Source: Cytobacillus depressus
Lineage (GTDB): Bacteria; Bacillota; Bacilli; Bacillales; Cytobacillaceae
DNA: 64,000 nucleotides
Assembly: GCF_008923245.1 (NCBI RefSeq)
Contig: NZ_WBOS01000018.1
Coordinates: 1 to 64,000, forward strand
Direction: 5' to 3'
The notes beneath the pieces were generated by a model that saw only the letters and a list, made by a program, of their open reading frames with translations, made no database searches and was not told the origin of the DNA. This document shows positions 51,235-60,002 of this stretch, in pieces. Both the position numbers and the translations under genes were made by a program. Each line of letters starts with the position of its first letter. The first letter of the stretch is position 1.

Positions 51235-52413
51235 ATGCATGCCTTAGGTTTAAAATGTATTGGCTGCCATACAACGTATCCACTATTCCCGCTGTATGAA
51301 TGTGAAAAGTGTAGAGGAATTTTGGACGTATACTATGATTTCGAGAAACCAAGGGAGTCTGATATCTTTTTACCGATTACCGGAGAAAAACGAATTAGTC
51401 TAGGTGAAGGCAATACCAGTCTGCTACAGTCTCGAAATCTTGCAAAAAGACTCGGACTTAAAAACTTGTTTCTTAAATGTGAGTTTACTAATCCAACAGG
51501 TTCCTTTAAGGACCGTCCCGTATCAATTGGGATTTCGAAGGCGGTTGAATTTGGTTTTACAAAAGTGATTGCCGCTTCAAGTGGAAACGGTGCAGCATCG
51601 GTTGCCGCCTATGCTGCACATGCTGGTCTTGAAGCGATTATTTTGGTACCTGAGAAAACTCCGATAGAAAAGATTAAACAGACCCTTGCTTATGGAGCAA
51701 ACGTCATTCGTGTCAAGGGTCCATATAGTAATTGCTTTACATTGGCCAAGCAGGTAGGAGAAAAGCAAAACATTTTTAATCTGACTACTACCTTCCTAAA
51801 TCCTTATACGGTGGAAGGGAATAAAATGGTCGCGTATGAGTTATTTGAACAGCTGAACAGCTCGATTCCTGACGTCATTTACGTGCCTATCGGTGCCGGC
51901 CCATTGCTCGCTGGCATTTACAAAGGGTATCTGGAACTAAAGCACCGCCATCATTTCGGAAAGCTACCTAGGATGGCAGGAATTCAAGCCGAAGGAAATA
52001 ATCCAATCGCATCTGCGTTTTTATATGGAAAGTCATCCGTAAGCCCGGTAGCTAATCCATGTACGATTGCGGGCGGGATTGCAGATGGATTGATGGGTTA
52101 TGAAAAGGATGGTATGTATACATTGCAGTGCATAAATGAATCAAAAGGATTCGCCCTTGATGTTTCAGACTCTTCTATGTTAGAAGCTCAGATGTGGCTG
52201 GCACGAGATGAAGGAATTTTTGTGGAGCCTTCTGCTGCAGCGAGCATCGCCGGAGTGGCGAAAAGTTTGCAAGAAAACCGGATTCGCGAAGACGATTACA
52301 TTGTCGTATTGTTAACCGGGCATGGTCTAAAAGATATGGGCAATGTTCCCGTTGCTTGTGAAGTGCCAATGATTGAATACATAGATCAACTTTTTGAACT
52401 TTTGAGGAAATGA
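51235..52413 (+). CDS. Threonine synthase-like PLP enzyme (fold type II)
   Basis: A 392-residue protein. An N-terminal zinc-ribbon-like segment (LKCIGCHTTYP, YECEKCRGILD) precedes a threonine synthase/dehydratase domain with PLP lysine in TGSFKDRPV and the phosphate loop region SSGNGAASVAAYAAHAG. Threonine synthase needs an O-phosphohomoserine pathway, absent here. In this catabolic setting a beta-elimination of a hydroxy amino acid to a 2-keto-3-deoxy acid is more likely; a 2-amino sugar acid would give KDG directly. That is inference. It follows the ABC transporter by 42 bases. Confidence 0.85.
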   Translation: MHALGLKCIGCHTTYPLFPLYECEKCRGILDVYYDFEKPRESDIFLPITGEKRISLGEGNTSLLQSRNLAKRLGLKNLFLKCEFTNPTGSFKDRPVSIGISKAVEFGFTKVIAASSGNGAASVAAYAAHAGLEAIILVPEKTPIEKIKQTLAYGANVIRVKGPYSNCFTLAKQVGEKQNIFNLTTTFLNPYTVEGNKMVAYELFEQLNSSIPDVIYVPIGAGPLLAGIYKGYLELKHRHHFGKLPRMAGIQAEGNNPIASAFLYGKSSVSPVANPCTIAGGIADGLMGYEKDGMYTLQCINESKGFALDVSDSSMLEAQMWLARDEGIFVEPSAAASIAGVAKSLQENRIREDDYIVVLLTGHGLKDMGNVPVACEVPMIEYIDQLFELLRK

Positions 52414-52437
52414 ACTTGGAAAAGAGGTGGCGGTGGC

Positions 52438-53397
52438 ATGAGTCTTTTTACCATTGGAATAACGGATTGTGACCATCCATCAGTTGAAATTGAACAGAAC
52501 ATAATTAATAAGAGTTCCGGACGAATGGTACTACACCAATGCAAAACAGAGGAAGACGTAATTCGTGAATGCAGTGAAGCAGATGGACTTTTGAATCAAT
52601 ATGCTCCCTTAACACGAAACGTGTTAAGTCAGTTACCAAGATGTAAGGTAATTGTTCGTTACGGGGTGGGAATAAACAACATAGATCTCGATGCGGCAAG
52701 TGATTATGGAATCCAGGTTTGCAATGTGCCTGATTATGGCGTAGATGAGGTATCTGACCACGCATTGGCTCTTTTGTATACCCTGGCAAGAAAGACGTTG
52801 TTGTTAGGAAATTCCGTACGAAAGGGAGAATGGGAATTCAGCATTTCCCGTCCGATATTGCGTTTGAGAGATCAGGTTGTTGGGGTGGTTGGACTTGGCC
52901 GAATCGGAAGCGCTTTTGCTAAGAAGGCACATGGGGCTGGTTTCAAGGTAATTGGCTATGATCAAGGGAGAAATAGGTCAGAATCATTACCGTTTGTAGA
53001 GCGCGTCAGTTTTGAACAGTTACTAGAGCTCTCTGATATCATCTCGGTTCACTGTCCATTAACGAATGAAACAAAAAACCTCTTTGGCGAAAAAGAACTC
53101 CTTTCAATGAAGTCTTCTGCTTTTATCATTAATACAGCTCGAGGCTCAATTATTAATGAGGTCGCCTTAAATCAGGCACTTGAGAAGGGATGGATTGCAG
53201 GGGCGGCATTGGATGTGATGGAAGTGGAACCTCCTAATCCAAATAACCCTTTATTACAGCGTGAGAATTGTATCATCACGCCACACGTTGCCTGGTATTC
53301 CGAACAGGCCTTTGATGAATTAAAGCGAAAAGCAGCTGAAGAAGCTGTTCGATTTTTAAAAAGACAAGAAATTTACTATCCAATGAATCTAGTATAA
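52438..53397 (+). CDS. D-isomer-specific 2-hydroxyacid dehydrogenase (CtBP-like)
   Basis: A 319-residue NAD-dependent dehydrogenase. The Rossmann motif GVVGLGRIGSAFAKKA, catalytic Arg in NTARGSIINE, Glu in VMEVEPPNP and His in TPHVAWYSE are all present, and YGVGINNIDLDAASDYGIQV is typical of the C-terminal-binding-protein group. It interconverts 2-keto and D-2-hydroxy acids, perhaps removing a hydroxy acid formed in the pathway. Good site AGAGGTGGCGG; 24 bases after the PLP enzyme gene. Confidence 0.92.
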   Translation: MSLFTIGITDCDHPSVEIEQNIINKSSGRMVLHQCKTEEDVIRECSEADGLLNQYAPLTRNVLSQLPRCKVIVRYGVGINNIDLDAASDYGIQVCNVPDYGVDEVSDHALALLYTLARKTLLLGNSVRKGEWEFSISRPILRLRDQVVGVVGLGRIGSAFAKKAHGAGFKVIGYDQGRNRSESLPFVERVSFEQLLELSDIISVHCPLTNETKNLFGEKELLSMKSSAFIINTARGSIINEVALNQALEKGWIAGAALDVMEVEPPNPNNPLLQRENCIITPHVAWYSEQAFDELKRKAAEEAVRFLKRQEIYYPMNLV

Positions 53398-53409
53398 GGG
53401 AGTGTAGTG

Positions 53410-54489
53410 ATGATGAGTCATTTAGAAAAAATGGCCAGCGCTGTTTATTATGGAGCTAGACAAATTCAGGTGGAGGAAAGACCAAAGCCGACTCCTCCTG
53501 AAGGTTGGGCATTGGTGAAGGTGAGTTATTCGGGTATTTGTGGGACGGATCTTAACATATATGTAGGGGCCCATCCGCGTGCGAGGGGCCCGCTCGTTTT
53601 AGGCCATGAACTTTCCGGTACGTTGGTGGAAGGGCATCCTTCTTTGAAAGCGGGAACGCCTGTTACCATTCGCCCGCTTTTATTCTGCGGAAAATGTGAA
53701 CCTTGTCAAACGGGAATGAGCCATGTGTGCAAGGATCTAAAACTAGTGGGAATTGATTGCGACGGGGCCATGGCTGAATATGTTGTTGCTCCGGTAGAAA
53801 CAATCCATGCTTTACCTGATGGGGTTTCGTTAAGGTTAGGCGCTTTGATTGAACCGCTAGCGGTTGGCGTCCATGTTGTTCGACAATCTGAATTTACACC
53901 CGGTGATACGGCTCTGGTATTTGGGGCTGGCCCAATCGGCATGTGTGTAGCTGTTTCTTTACAGCTCTTAGGCGCTGGTCGGGTGATCGTGGTTGAAACC
54001 AATCGATTCCGCCTGCAAATGGCCAAAGAAATGGGATTTGAAACGATTGATCCTGAAGAAGGTGACGTGGTCGAGCAAATTTTATATAAAACAGAGGGGA
54101 ACGGTGCTGACTATTCGTTTGATTGTGCAGGACACCCTTCCGTATCTGAAATCTTGACACAAGTAACGAGAGTAAGAGGAACCGTTGTTATTGTCGCTGC
54201 TTACAAAAAAGCGGCGCCGATTGATTTACTGCAAGTCATGTTTAAAGAAATTACGCTAAAGGGTGCTAGGGTATATACACCGAAAGATTTTGACATTGCT
54301 GCGGAGCTTTTAAAAAAACCGTTTGATTTTGAAAAGTTAATTACTCATGTTCTACCTATTGATGATATTCAAACTGGATTTGATCTGCTTCTTTCTGGTG
54401 GTAATGCAGTTAAAGTGTTGGTGGAAATCGGATTAGAAAAAAATGATAAAAACTATAGCACGGAGGCGGTAAGTGTTGACCATGTTTGA
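53410..54489 (+). CDS. Zinc-dependent medium-chain alcohol dehydrogenase
   Basis: A 359-residue MDR enzyme of the threonine/sorbitol dehydrogenase type. Catalytic zinc site GICGTDLN and LGHELSGT, structural zinc cysteines CGKCEPCQTGMSHVC, and cofactor loop VFGAGPIGMCVAV. Probably oxidises a secondary alcohol of a polyol or sugar acid. ATG 53410 or 53413, both near GGGAGTG. It overlaps the next gene by 17 bases. Confidence 0.92.
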   Translation: MMSHLEKMASAVYYGARQIQVEERPKPTPPEGWALVKVSYSGICGTDLNIYVGAHPRARGPLVLGHELSGTLVEGHPSLKAGTPVTIRPLLFCGKCEPCQTGMSHVCKDLKLVGIDCDGAMAEYVVAPVETIHALPDGVSLRLGALIEPLAVGVHVVRQSEFTPGDTALVFGAGPIGMCVAVSLQLLGAGRVIVVETNRFRLQMAKEMGFETIDPEEGDVVEQILYKTEGNGADYSFDCAGHPSVSEILTQVTRVRGTVVIVAAYKKAAPIDLLQVMFKEITLKGARVYTPKDFDIAAELLKKPFDFEKLITHVLPIDDIQTGFDLLLSGGNAVKVLVEIGLEKNDKNYSTEAVSVDHV

Positions 54490-55231
54490 TCTGCAAGGGC
54501 AGGTAGCTGTCATAACAGGAGCGACGAGAGGACTCGGGCAGTCTATGGCAATTGCTTTGGCGGAGGCAGGGGCGGACATTGCACTCATTCAGCGTTCGGA
54601 ATCAGATACAGGCACCAAGCAATTAATTGAACAAATAGGCCGGCGGTGTGAAATCATTCTCTGCGATCTATCTAATTTGGATCAGGTGAAACAGGTTATG
54701 GAGCAAGTCAATAATCAATTCGGTCGGGTGGATATCCTTGTGAACAATGGAGGCATTCAAAGACGTTCCCCGGCTGAACAATTTTCGGAATCCGATTGGG
54801 ATGATGTGATTGACGTAAATCTAAAAACCGTATTTTTGCTATGTCAGCAGGCTGGTCTCCAGATGATTTCACAGGGGCGCGGTAAGATCATTAATATTGC
54901 ATCATTGTTATCGTTCCAAGGCGGAATGACTGTACCTGCTTACGCTGCAGCCAAAGGCGGTGTTGCCCAGTTGACCAAGGCACTGGCAAATGAATGGGCT
55001 GCTCAAGGGATCAATGTCAATGCGATTGCGCCAGGTTACATGGATACAGACATGAATGATGCGCTCAAGCGAAATGAAACGCGAAATCGCCAGATAATTG
55101 AGAGGATTCCCGCAGGGCGTTGGGGGAAACCGGAGGATATGAAGGGGAGTGTCGTGTTTCTTGCTTCACGAGCATCTGATTATGTGAATGGCCATGTACT
55201 AGTGGTAGATGGTGGCTGGATGGGAAGATAG
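54473..55231 (+). CDS. KduD-like SDR (2-deoxy-D-gluconate/keto-deoxy acid dehydrogenase)
   Basis: A 252-residue SDR: TGATRGLGQS, NNGGIQRR, ASLLSFQGG and YAAAKGGVAQLT. The ending PAGRWGKPEDMKGSVVFLAS and SDYVNGHVLVVDGGWMGR is very like KduD, the 2-keto-3-deoxygluconate/5-keto-4-deoxyuronate oxidoreductase. It would interconvert keto-deoxy acids feeding KDG kinase. The start is GTG 54473 or TTG 54476 after CGGAGGCGG, with ATG 54482 more distant. Confidence 0.88.
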   Translation: MLTMFDLQGQVAVITGATRGLGQSMAIALAEAGADIALIQRSESDTGTKQLIEQIGRRCEIILCDLSNLDQVKQVMEQVNNQFGRVDILVNNGGIQRRSPAEQFSESDWDDVIDVNLKTVFLLCQQAGLQMISQGRGKIINIASLLSFQGGMTVPAYAAAKGGVAQLTKALANEWAAQGINVNAIAPGYMDTDMNDALKRNETRNRQIIERIPAGRWGKPEDMKGSVVFLASRASDYVNGHVLVVDGGWMGR

Positions 55232-55262
55232 TTTGACAGCATACATTAAAGGAGGAAAGGCA

Positions 55263-56207
55263 ATGGACGTGGTAACATTCGGAGAAACTATGGTGCTCTT
55301 TACACCAGAGTCCATAGGTCCACTTCGTTTTGTAGGAAAGTTTGAAAAAACCATTGGCGGTGCGGAATCGAATGTAGCGATTGCGCTGTCCCGGCTTGGA
55401 GCTGAAGTAGGTTGGATAAGCCGATTAGGTGATGATGAATTTGGATCATATATTCGCAATTTTATCCGGGGCGAGGGTGTAGACACATCCCAAGTGAAAT
55501 TTGATAAAGAGCATCCGACTGCTGTTTTTTTTAAAGAGCGACAGGCGGGGGATGAACCTAAAGTCTATTATTATCGAAAAGGATCGGCAGCAAGCCAGAT
55601 GAGTTCAAATGATTTGGATGAGGCCTATATAGCACAGGCCAAGTTCCTTCATATTTCGGGGATCACGGCTGCCCTCAGTCCCTCATGCAGGGATACCGTA
55701 TTTCGCGCGATTGAGATGGGGAGAAGGAATCAGCTTACGATCGTATTTGATCCTAATATCCGACTGAAACTCTGGTCGAAAGAAGAGGCACGGGAAGTAT
55801 TGATGGATATTGCTAGTCACAGTGATATAGTTCTGCCAGGCATTGAAGAAGGGAAAATCATGACCGGGGAATCGTCTCCTGAAAACATTGCGGCTCGTCT
55901 CCTGAAGAACGGCGCCAAGGTTGTCGTTGTAAAGCTTGGTGAAAAAGGGGCCTATTATGCCACGGATGAACAAGCAGAGTATGTAACAGGTTTTCCTGTT
56001 CAGCAGATTGTAGATACAGTCGGCGCTGGAGATGGGTTTGCCGCTGGATTCTTGTCTGGCTTGATTCGAGGATGGTCCTACCGAGACGCTGTTGAATTGG
56101 GTAATCGTGTTGGCGCTTATGCGTTAACAGTCCCAGGTGATGTAGAAGGGTATCCGTTCTGGAGCCAGATTTCTCCTGATGAAAAGAAAGAAGAAGTGTA
56201 TCGTTAG
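55263..56207 (+). CDS. kdgK: 2-keto-3-deoxygluconate kinase
   Basis: A 314-residue PfkB-family sugar kinase. GGAESNVAIALSRLG near the N terminus and the catalytic DTVGAGDGFAAGFLSGLIRG near the C terminus are clear. With the KDPG aldolase gene 26 bases downstream, KDG is the evident substrate, giving 2-keto-3-deoxy-6-phosphogluconate. ATG 55263 follows AAAGGAGGAAAGG; the longer frame to 55209 is not supported. Confidence 0.92.
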   Translation: MDVVTFGETMVLFTPESIGPLRFVGKFEKTIGGAESNVAIALSRLGAEVGWISRLGDDEFGSYIRNFIRGEGVDTSQVKFDKEHPTAVFFKERQAGDEPKVYYYRKGSAASQMSSNDLDEAYIAQAKFLHISGITAALSPSCRDTVFRAIEMGRRNQLTIVFDPNIRLKLWSKEEAREVLMDIASHSDIVLPGIEEGKIMTGESSPENIAARLLKNGAKVVVVKLGEKGAYYATDEQAEYVTGFPVQQIVDTVGAGDGFAAGFLSGLIRGWSYRDAVELGNRVGAYALTVPGDVEGYPFWSQISPDEKKEEVYR

Positions 56208-56233
56208 GAAATTCGGATAGAGGAGGAAAAGAT

Positions 56234-56923
56234 TTGCTGCCAAAAGTAATGCTTTTAAATAAATTAGTAGAAAGCGGTGTAATCGCTGTTATTCGTCGGA
56301 TTCCTGAGGATCAGATTGAACTGGTCGCGGAAAGTCTTGTTGAAGGAGGGGTAACGGCACTCGAAGTTACGGTTGATTCACCAGGAGCCTTCACAGTCAT
56401 AAGCAAACTTTCCAAGAAAATGAGAGGACGGGCACTTGTCGGTGCAGGTACCGTCCTCGATGGTGAATCCGCACGCTTAGCGATTCAAAGTGGTGCCGAA
56501 TTTATTTTCAGTCCAAGCCTTCATCAAGAGGTAGTTCGGACTGCCCTCCGCTATGGGAAAATTGCTGTTCCTGGGGTGATGACTCCGACAGAAATGATTA
56601 CTGCAATCGAATGGGGTGCTGACTTGGTCAAAATTTTCCCCGCGGCTGGTCTTGGCGTACAGTACATCAAAGATATAAAAGCTCCTTTTCCCCATATTCC
56701 AGTCATTCCGACAGGTGGAATAAATCTTGAAAACGTTGCATCATTCGTGCAAGCGGGTGTAGCTGCCGTTGGAATTGGTGGTAATTTGGTAGATTACCAA
56801 GCCATCGAAGAATCCGACTTTGAGAGAATTACCCAGACTGCGAAACAATATGTAACCTCTATTCAAGAAGCGAGACAAATAATGAAAAAGTCCGAGCCAA
56901 CAATCCAAGTAACAATAAAATGA
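56234..56923 (+). CDS. eda: KDPG/KHG aldolase
   Basis: A 229-residue class I aldolase. Schiff-base lysine in GADLVKIFPA, catalytic glutamate in TALEVTVDSPG, and phosphate site VIPTGGINLENV and VGIGGNLV. It splits KDPG into pyruvate and glyceraldehyde 3-phosphate, completing the Entner-Doudoroff lower branch with KdgK. TTG start after GAGGAGGAAAAG. Confidence 0.95.
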   Translation: MLPKVMLLNKLVESGVIAVIRRIPEDQIELVAESLVEGGVTALEVTVDSPGAFTVISKLSKKMRGRALVGAGTVLDGESARLAIQSGAEFIFSPSLHQEVVRTALRYGKIAVPGVMTPTEMITAIEWGADLVKIFPAAGLGVQYIKDIKAPFPHIPVIPTGGINLENVASFVQAGVAAVGIGGNLVDYQAIEESDFERITQTAKQYVTSIQEARQIMKKSEPTIQVTIK

Positions 56924-56939
56924 TTAGGAGGAGATCTAA

Positions 56940-57701
56940 ATGACTATTAATTCAATGAAAAGAAAGTTACAGGAAGGGAAATGTGTATACGGAAGCTGGG
57001 TGAGGATTCCTTCCCCAATAGTCGTGGAAGCATTAGGAAGCGTAGGCTTTGATTTTTTGCATATAGATTTGGAGCACAGCTCAATTGATCTACCTATGCT
57101 AGATTATATGGTTTTGGCTGGCTATAGTCAGGATATTCAGCTTATTGTGAGAACCGCTTCCCAAAACCCGGCGGATCTTTATCGAATAATGGATATCGGC
57201 GTATCCTCATTCATTTTACCAAGGATAGAAACAGCTGAGCAATGTGCGAAACTTTTACAAGGTATTCGATATTCACCTGCTGGAGCCAGAGGACTCGGTG
57301 GTCCGGTTCGAGGAAATCGTTGGGGAGTAATTTCATTAGATCAGCATATGGAGGAAGCTGAAAAAGAAACAACTGTAATTGTTCAAATTGAATCAAAAGA
57401 AGGATTAGCAAATCTGGATTCGATTTTAGAAGTTAACGGTATCGATGTCATTTATATTGGACCTTTGGATCTTTCGCAGGCATTGGGTTACCCAGGTCAA
57501 GTAGAGCATCCGATCGTTCAGGAGACGATTCATTCAATGGTCAAGACAATACGAGATAAAGGCATCGCTGTCGGGATTCACGCATCCGATACGGAACAAG
57601 CAAAATATTGGGCTGAACATGGCATTCAATATTTTACGGTAGGAATGGATGTCACTCTCCTTCAATCCGCAGGCTTGTCCTTAATGAACAGTCTGAAATA
57701 G
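56940..57701 (+). CDS. HpcH/HpaI family class II aldolase
   Basis: A 253-residue HpcH/HpaI aldolase: GSWVRIPSPIVVEALGSVGF, FLHIDLEHSSID, metal-binding glutamate in VIVQIESKEGLANLD and DVIYIGPLDLSQALG. Family members cleave 2-keto-3-deoxy acids such as KDR or 4-hydroxy-2-oxoheptanedioate to pyruvate and an aldehyde. Next to kdgK and eda it offers a non-phosphorylated route for the same type of compound. GGAGGAG site, 16 bases after eda. Confidence 0.92.
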   Translation: MTINSMKRKLQEGKCVYGSWVRIPSPIVVEALGSVGFDFLHIDLEHSSIDLPMLDYMVLAGYSQDIQLIVRTASQNPADLYRIMDIGVSSFILPRIETAEQCAKLLQGIRYSPAGARGLGGPVRGNRWGVISLDQHMEEAEKETTVIVQIESKEGLANLDSILEVNGIDVIYIGPLDLSQALGYPGQVEHPIVQETIHSMVKTIRDKGIAVGIHASDTEQAKYWAEHGIQYFTVGMDVTLLQSAGLSLMNSLK

Positions 57702-57890
57702 TATCGATAAAGATGAGAAGTAGTCAGACATGAGCTTCCATTTAATACACCAGTGGAAATCGAAATGATTGTACAGATCAAATAAGTCTGCCCTCACGGT
57801 CCATCTACCTTCCAGTATTGAGATATGAATGTTTTTTTCTATCTGATACAATATAAGGAAGGAAAAATAAAGGTGAAGGATAGATATGCA

Positions 57891-58553
57891 ATGAGTAAAA
57901 CAATCACGTTTGACAATTTAAATTTGCATGAAAGAGTATACCTATATTTACGCGATGAAATTGTACATAACAAATTAAAGCCTGGATCACGGATCGAATA
58001 TGATAAATTGATGGAAGAATTGGGAGTAAGCCGTACCCCATTGCGGGATGCCTTAAATAGATTACAGTTGGACAATCTGATTGAAGTGAGACCGCGATCT
58101 GGGACATTTGTCAGCACACCTAATCGTAAAGATATTGAAGATATTTACAACGTACGCAAGCCATTGGAAGTGACTGCCGTAGAATTGGCGGCCACTTTTA
58201 TTCCCCAGGATTGTTACCAGCAATTAATGGAGGAGGCTGAACATGCGGAAGAAGAATTAAAAAAGGGAAATACAGAACCTTTTTTTGCCTCTGATCGCAA
58301 TCTGCATCGGGTCATTATCAGTTACTCCAATAACAGTCGATTGATTACGATTATGGACTCATTGGAAGTGCAAATCAAGTGGTTTGGTATTATCATGACC
58401 AAAAACCTTGACAGGCCATATCGGGCGATAGAAATGCATAAAAAAATAATCAAAGCCATGCAAGACGGTAAGATCGATGAAGCCAAACGAATTATGGCAC
58501 AACATATTGAAGAAGTTAAACAAGATATCTTGAGTGATTTCACTGAGGGTTAA
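57891..58553 (+). CDS. GntR family regulator, FadR subfamily
   Basis: A 220-residue regulator. The winged helix is LKPGSRIEYDKLMEELGVSRTPLRDALNRLQ and the rest an all-helical FCD ligand domain (VRKPLEVTAVELAA, SDRNLHRVII, MHKKIIKAMQDGKIDEAKRIM). It is clearly paralogous to the GntR gene at 61040, sharing ESEELKKGN-like and QIKWFGIIMT stretches. ATG 57891 was chosen to match that paralogue. GTG 57873 is an alternative. FCD domains bind organic acids through a metal, in keeping with the island. Confidence 0.92.
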   Translation: MSKTITFDNLNLHERVYLYLRDEIVHNKLKPGSRIEYDKLMEELGVSRTPLRDALNRLQLDNLIEVRPRSGTFVSTPNRKDIEDIYNVRKPLEVTAVELAATFIPQDCYQQLMEEAEHAEEELKKGNTEPFFASDRNLHRVIISYSNNSRLITIMDSLEVQIKWFGIIMTKNLDRPYRAIEMHKKIIKAMQDGKIDEAKRIMAQHIEEVKQDILSDFTEG

Positions 58554-58585
58554 CTTGTATTAATAGAAAAATTAGAGTCGGACTG

Positions 58586-58630
58586 AAGCATTTTTACGAA
58601 AATAGAGTTTCTTCGTAAAGATGCTTTTTT
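58586..58630 (+). terminator. Terminator after the GntR gene
   Basis: AAGCAT and TTTACGAA pair with TTCGTAAA and ATGCTT, then TTTTTT. Confidence 0.82.
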
Positions 58631-58657
58631 AAAACTAAATTAAAGGAGGAGAAACTT

Positions 58658-59842
58658 TTGAAGTCTACTTCTAGCATTCTACAAAAACCTTCATTTGATT
58701 TTAACCTGCTAACTAATATTAAAGTGGGAGAAGGTTTACTAGCTGAGACCGGTAAGTTAACAAAGACGATTACCGAAGGAAATAGGGTTCTTATTGTGAC
58801 AGATTCAGGTATAAGGCGTACGGGGATCGCAGATAAAGTTTGGATTTCCCTAGATAAAGAAGGTTTTTATTGTAAATGGTTTGATTCTGTAGAGCCAAAC
58901 CCTAAAGATGAGGATTGCGAAACAGGAGGAGAGGAAGCCCAGCGATGGAAAGCAGATGTGATTGTGGCGGTAGGCGGTGGATCTGTCCTTGATTCTGCCA
59001 AAGCTATTGCACTTCTTCAAACCAATCACGGTCGTATTCAGGATTTTGTAGGGAGAGACCGTGTTTTAAATGAAGTAACTCCTGTGGTGGCAATTCCTAC
59101 TACTTCAGGCACCGGATCAGAGGTTACCTATTCCGCAGTTATTACAGATATAAATAAAAAGGTAAAAATGACAATAAAAGATAGGAAACTTGCTCCAAAA
59201 CTAGCAATTGTCGATCCGGAAACAACATACGCATTACCAGCACATATTACCGCGTCTACTGGAATGGATGCATTTGTTCACGCAATTGAAGCTTACACAT
59301 GCCGACTTGCTAATCCGCTTTCGGATGCAATGGCACAGGGGGCGATGGAAAAGATATTTCAATCTCTACGTGAGGCTGTACTGAATGGAGAAAATAAAGA
59401 GGCACGTTATAATATGATGGTAGGTTCACTGATGGCTGGTATTGCTTTTTCCCATGCCGATGTGGCGGCTGTTCACTGTATGGCAGAGGCATTAGGTGGA
59501 CTATATGATACACCTCACGGAGTGGCAAACTCTATCTTTCTACCAAGCGTCACTGCTTATAACGCAGAGAAGGATCCCGAAAAACATGCACGGGTAGCTA
59601 GGATATGTGGTTTACCAACAGCAGGGATTTCTGATAAGGAAGCTGCATTACTCTTAGTGGAGGAATTAAAACTTATGGCTAAAGACATTGGAATCCCGGC
59701 ATTCCGCAGTCTTCCATATGTTAAACAATCAGACTTTCCTCAACTAGCAGATGTTGCTTTTTCAAATGGATCAACTCCAAGCAACTGTCGCGAAATAAAT
59801 CGGGAAGATTATCTTAATCTTTTTCATAAGAACTATGAATAA
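58658..59842 (+). CDS. Iron-containing (group III) alcohol dehydrogenase
   Basis: A 394-residue Fe-ADH. NAD site VGGGSVLDSAKAIA, the TTSGTGSEVT motif, and metal ligands in GMDAFVHAIEAYT and AVHCMAEALGGLYDTPHGVAN. It likely reduces an aldehyde (for example lactaldehyde or a semialdehyde) released by an aldolase, or oxidises a hydroxy acid. TTG start after AAGGAGGAG. It lies behind a terminator, so it has its own promoter or partial readthrough. Confidence 0.92.
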   Translation: MKSTSSILQKPSFDFNLLTNIKVGEGLLAETGKLTKTITEGNRVLIVTDSGIRRTGIADKVWISLDKEGFYCKWFDSVEPNPKDEDCETGGEEAQRWKADVIVAVGGGSVLDSAKAIALLQTNHGRIQDFVGRDRVLNEVTPVVAIPTTSGTGSEVTYSAVITDINKKVKMTIKDRKLAPKLAIVDPETTYALPAHITASTGMDAFVHAIEAYTCRLANPLSDAMAQGAMEKIFQSLREAVLNGENKEARYNMMVGSLMAGIAFSHADVAAVHCMAEALGGLYDTPHGVANSIFLPSVTAYNAEKDPEKHARVARICGLPTAGISDKEAALLLVEELKLMAKDIGIPAFRSLPYVKQSDFPQLADVAFSNGSTPSNCREINREDYLNLFHKNYE

Positions 59843-59941
59843 GCACGACGAAATAGAAGAGAGCTAAGTCCCTCCTTAGGGGAACGAGGTGCTGAAAAAA
59901 GCTTTAAGTTAATCCGCTTCATATTGAAAGTATAATAGCTT

Positions 59942-59982
59942 ACTGAAAAAACGGAGACTAACTTGGTCTCCGTTTTTTCAGT
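59942..59982. terminator. Bidirectional terminator
   Basis: ACTGAAAAAACGGAGAC pairs perfectly with GTCTCCGTTTTTTCAGT between convergent genes; A and T runs serve both strands. Confidence 0.93.
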
Positions 59983-60002
59983 GGGCTATTGAATGTAATC
60001 CC

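Noticed and set aside
51235-52413. Naming the PLP enzyme thrC
   Set aside because: No hom or thrB neighbours; the context is catabolic. Only the fold is certain.
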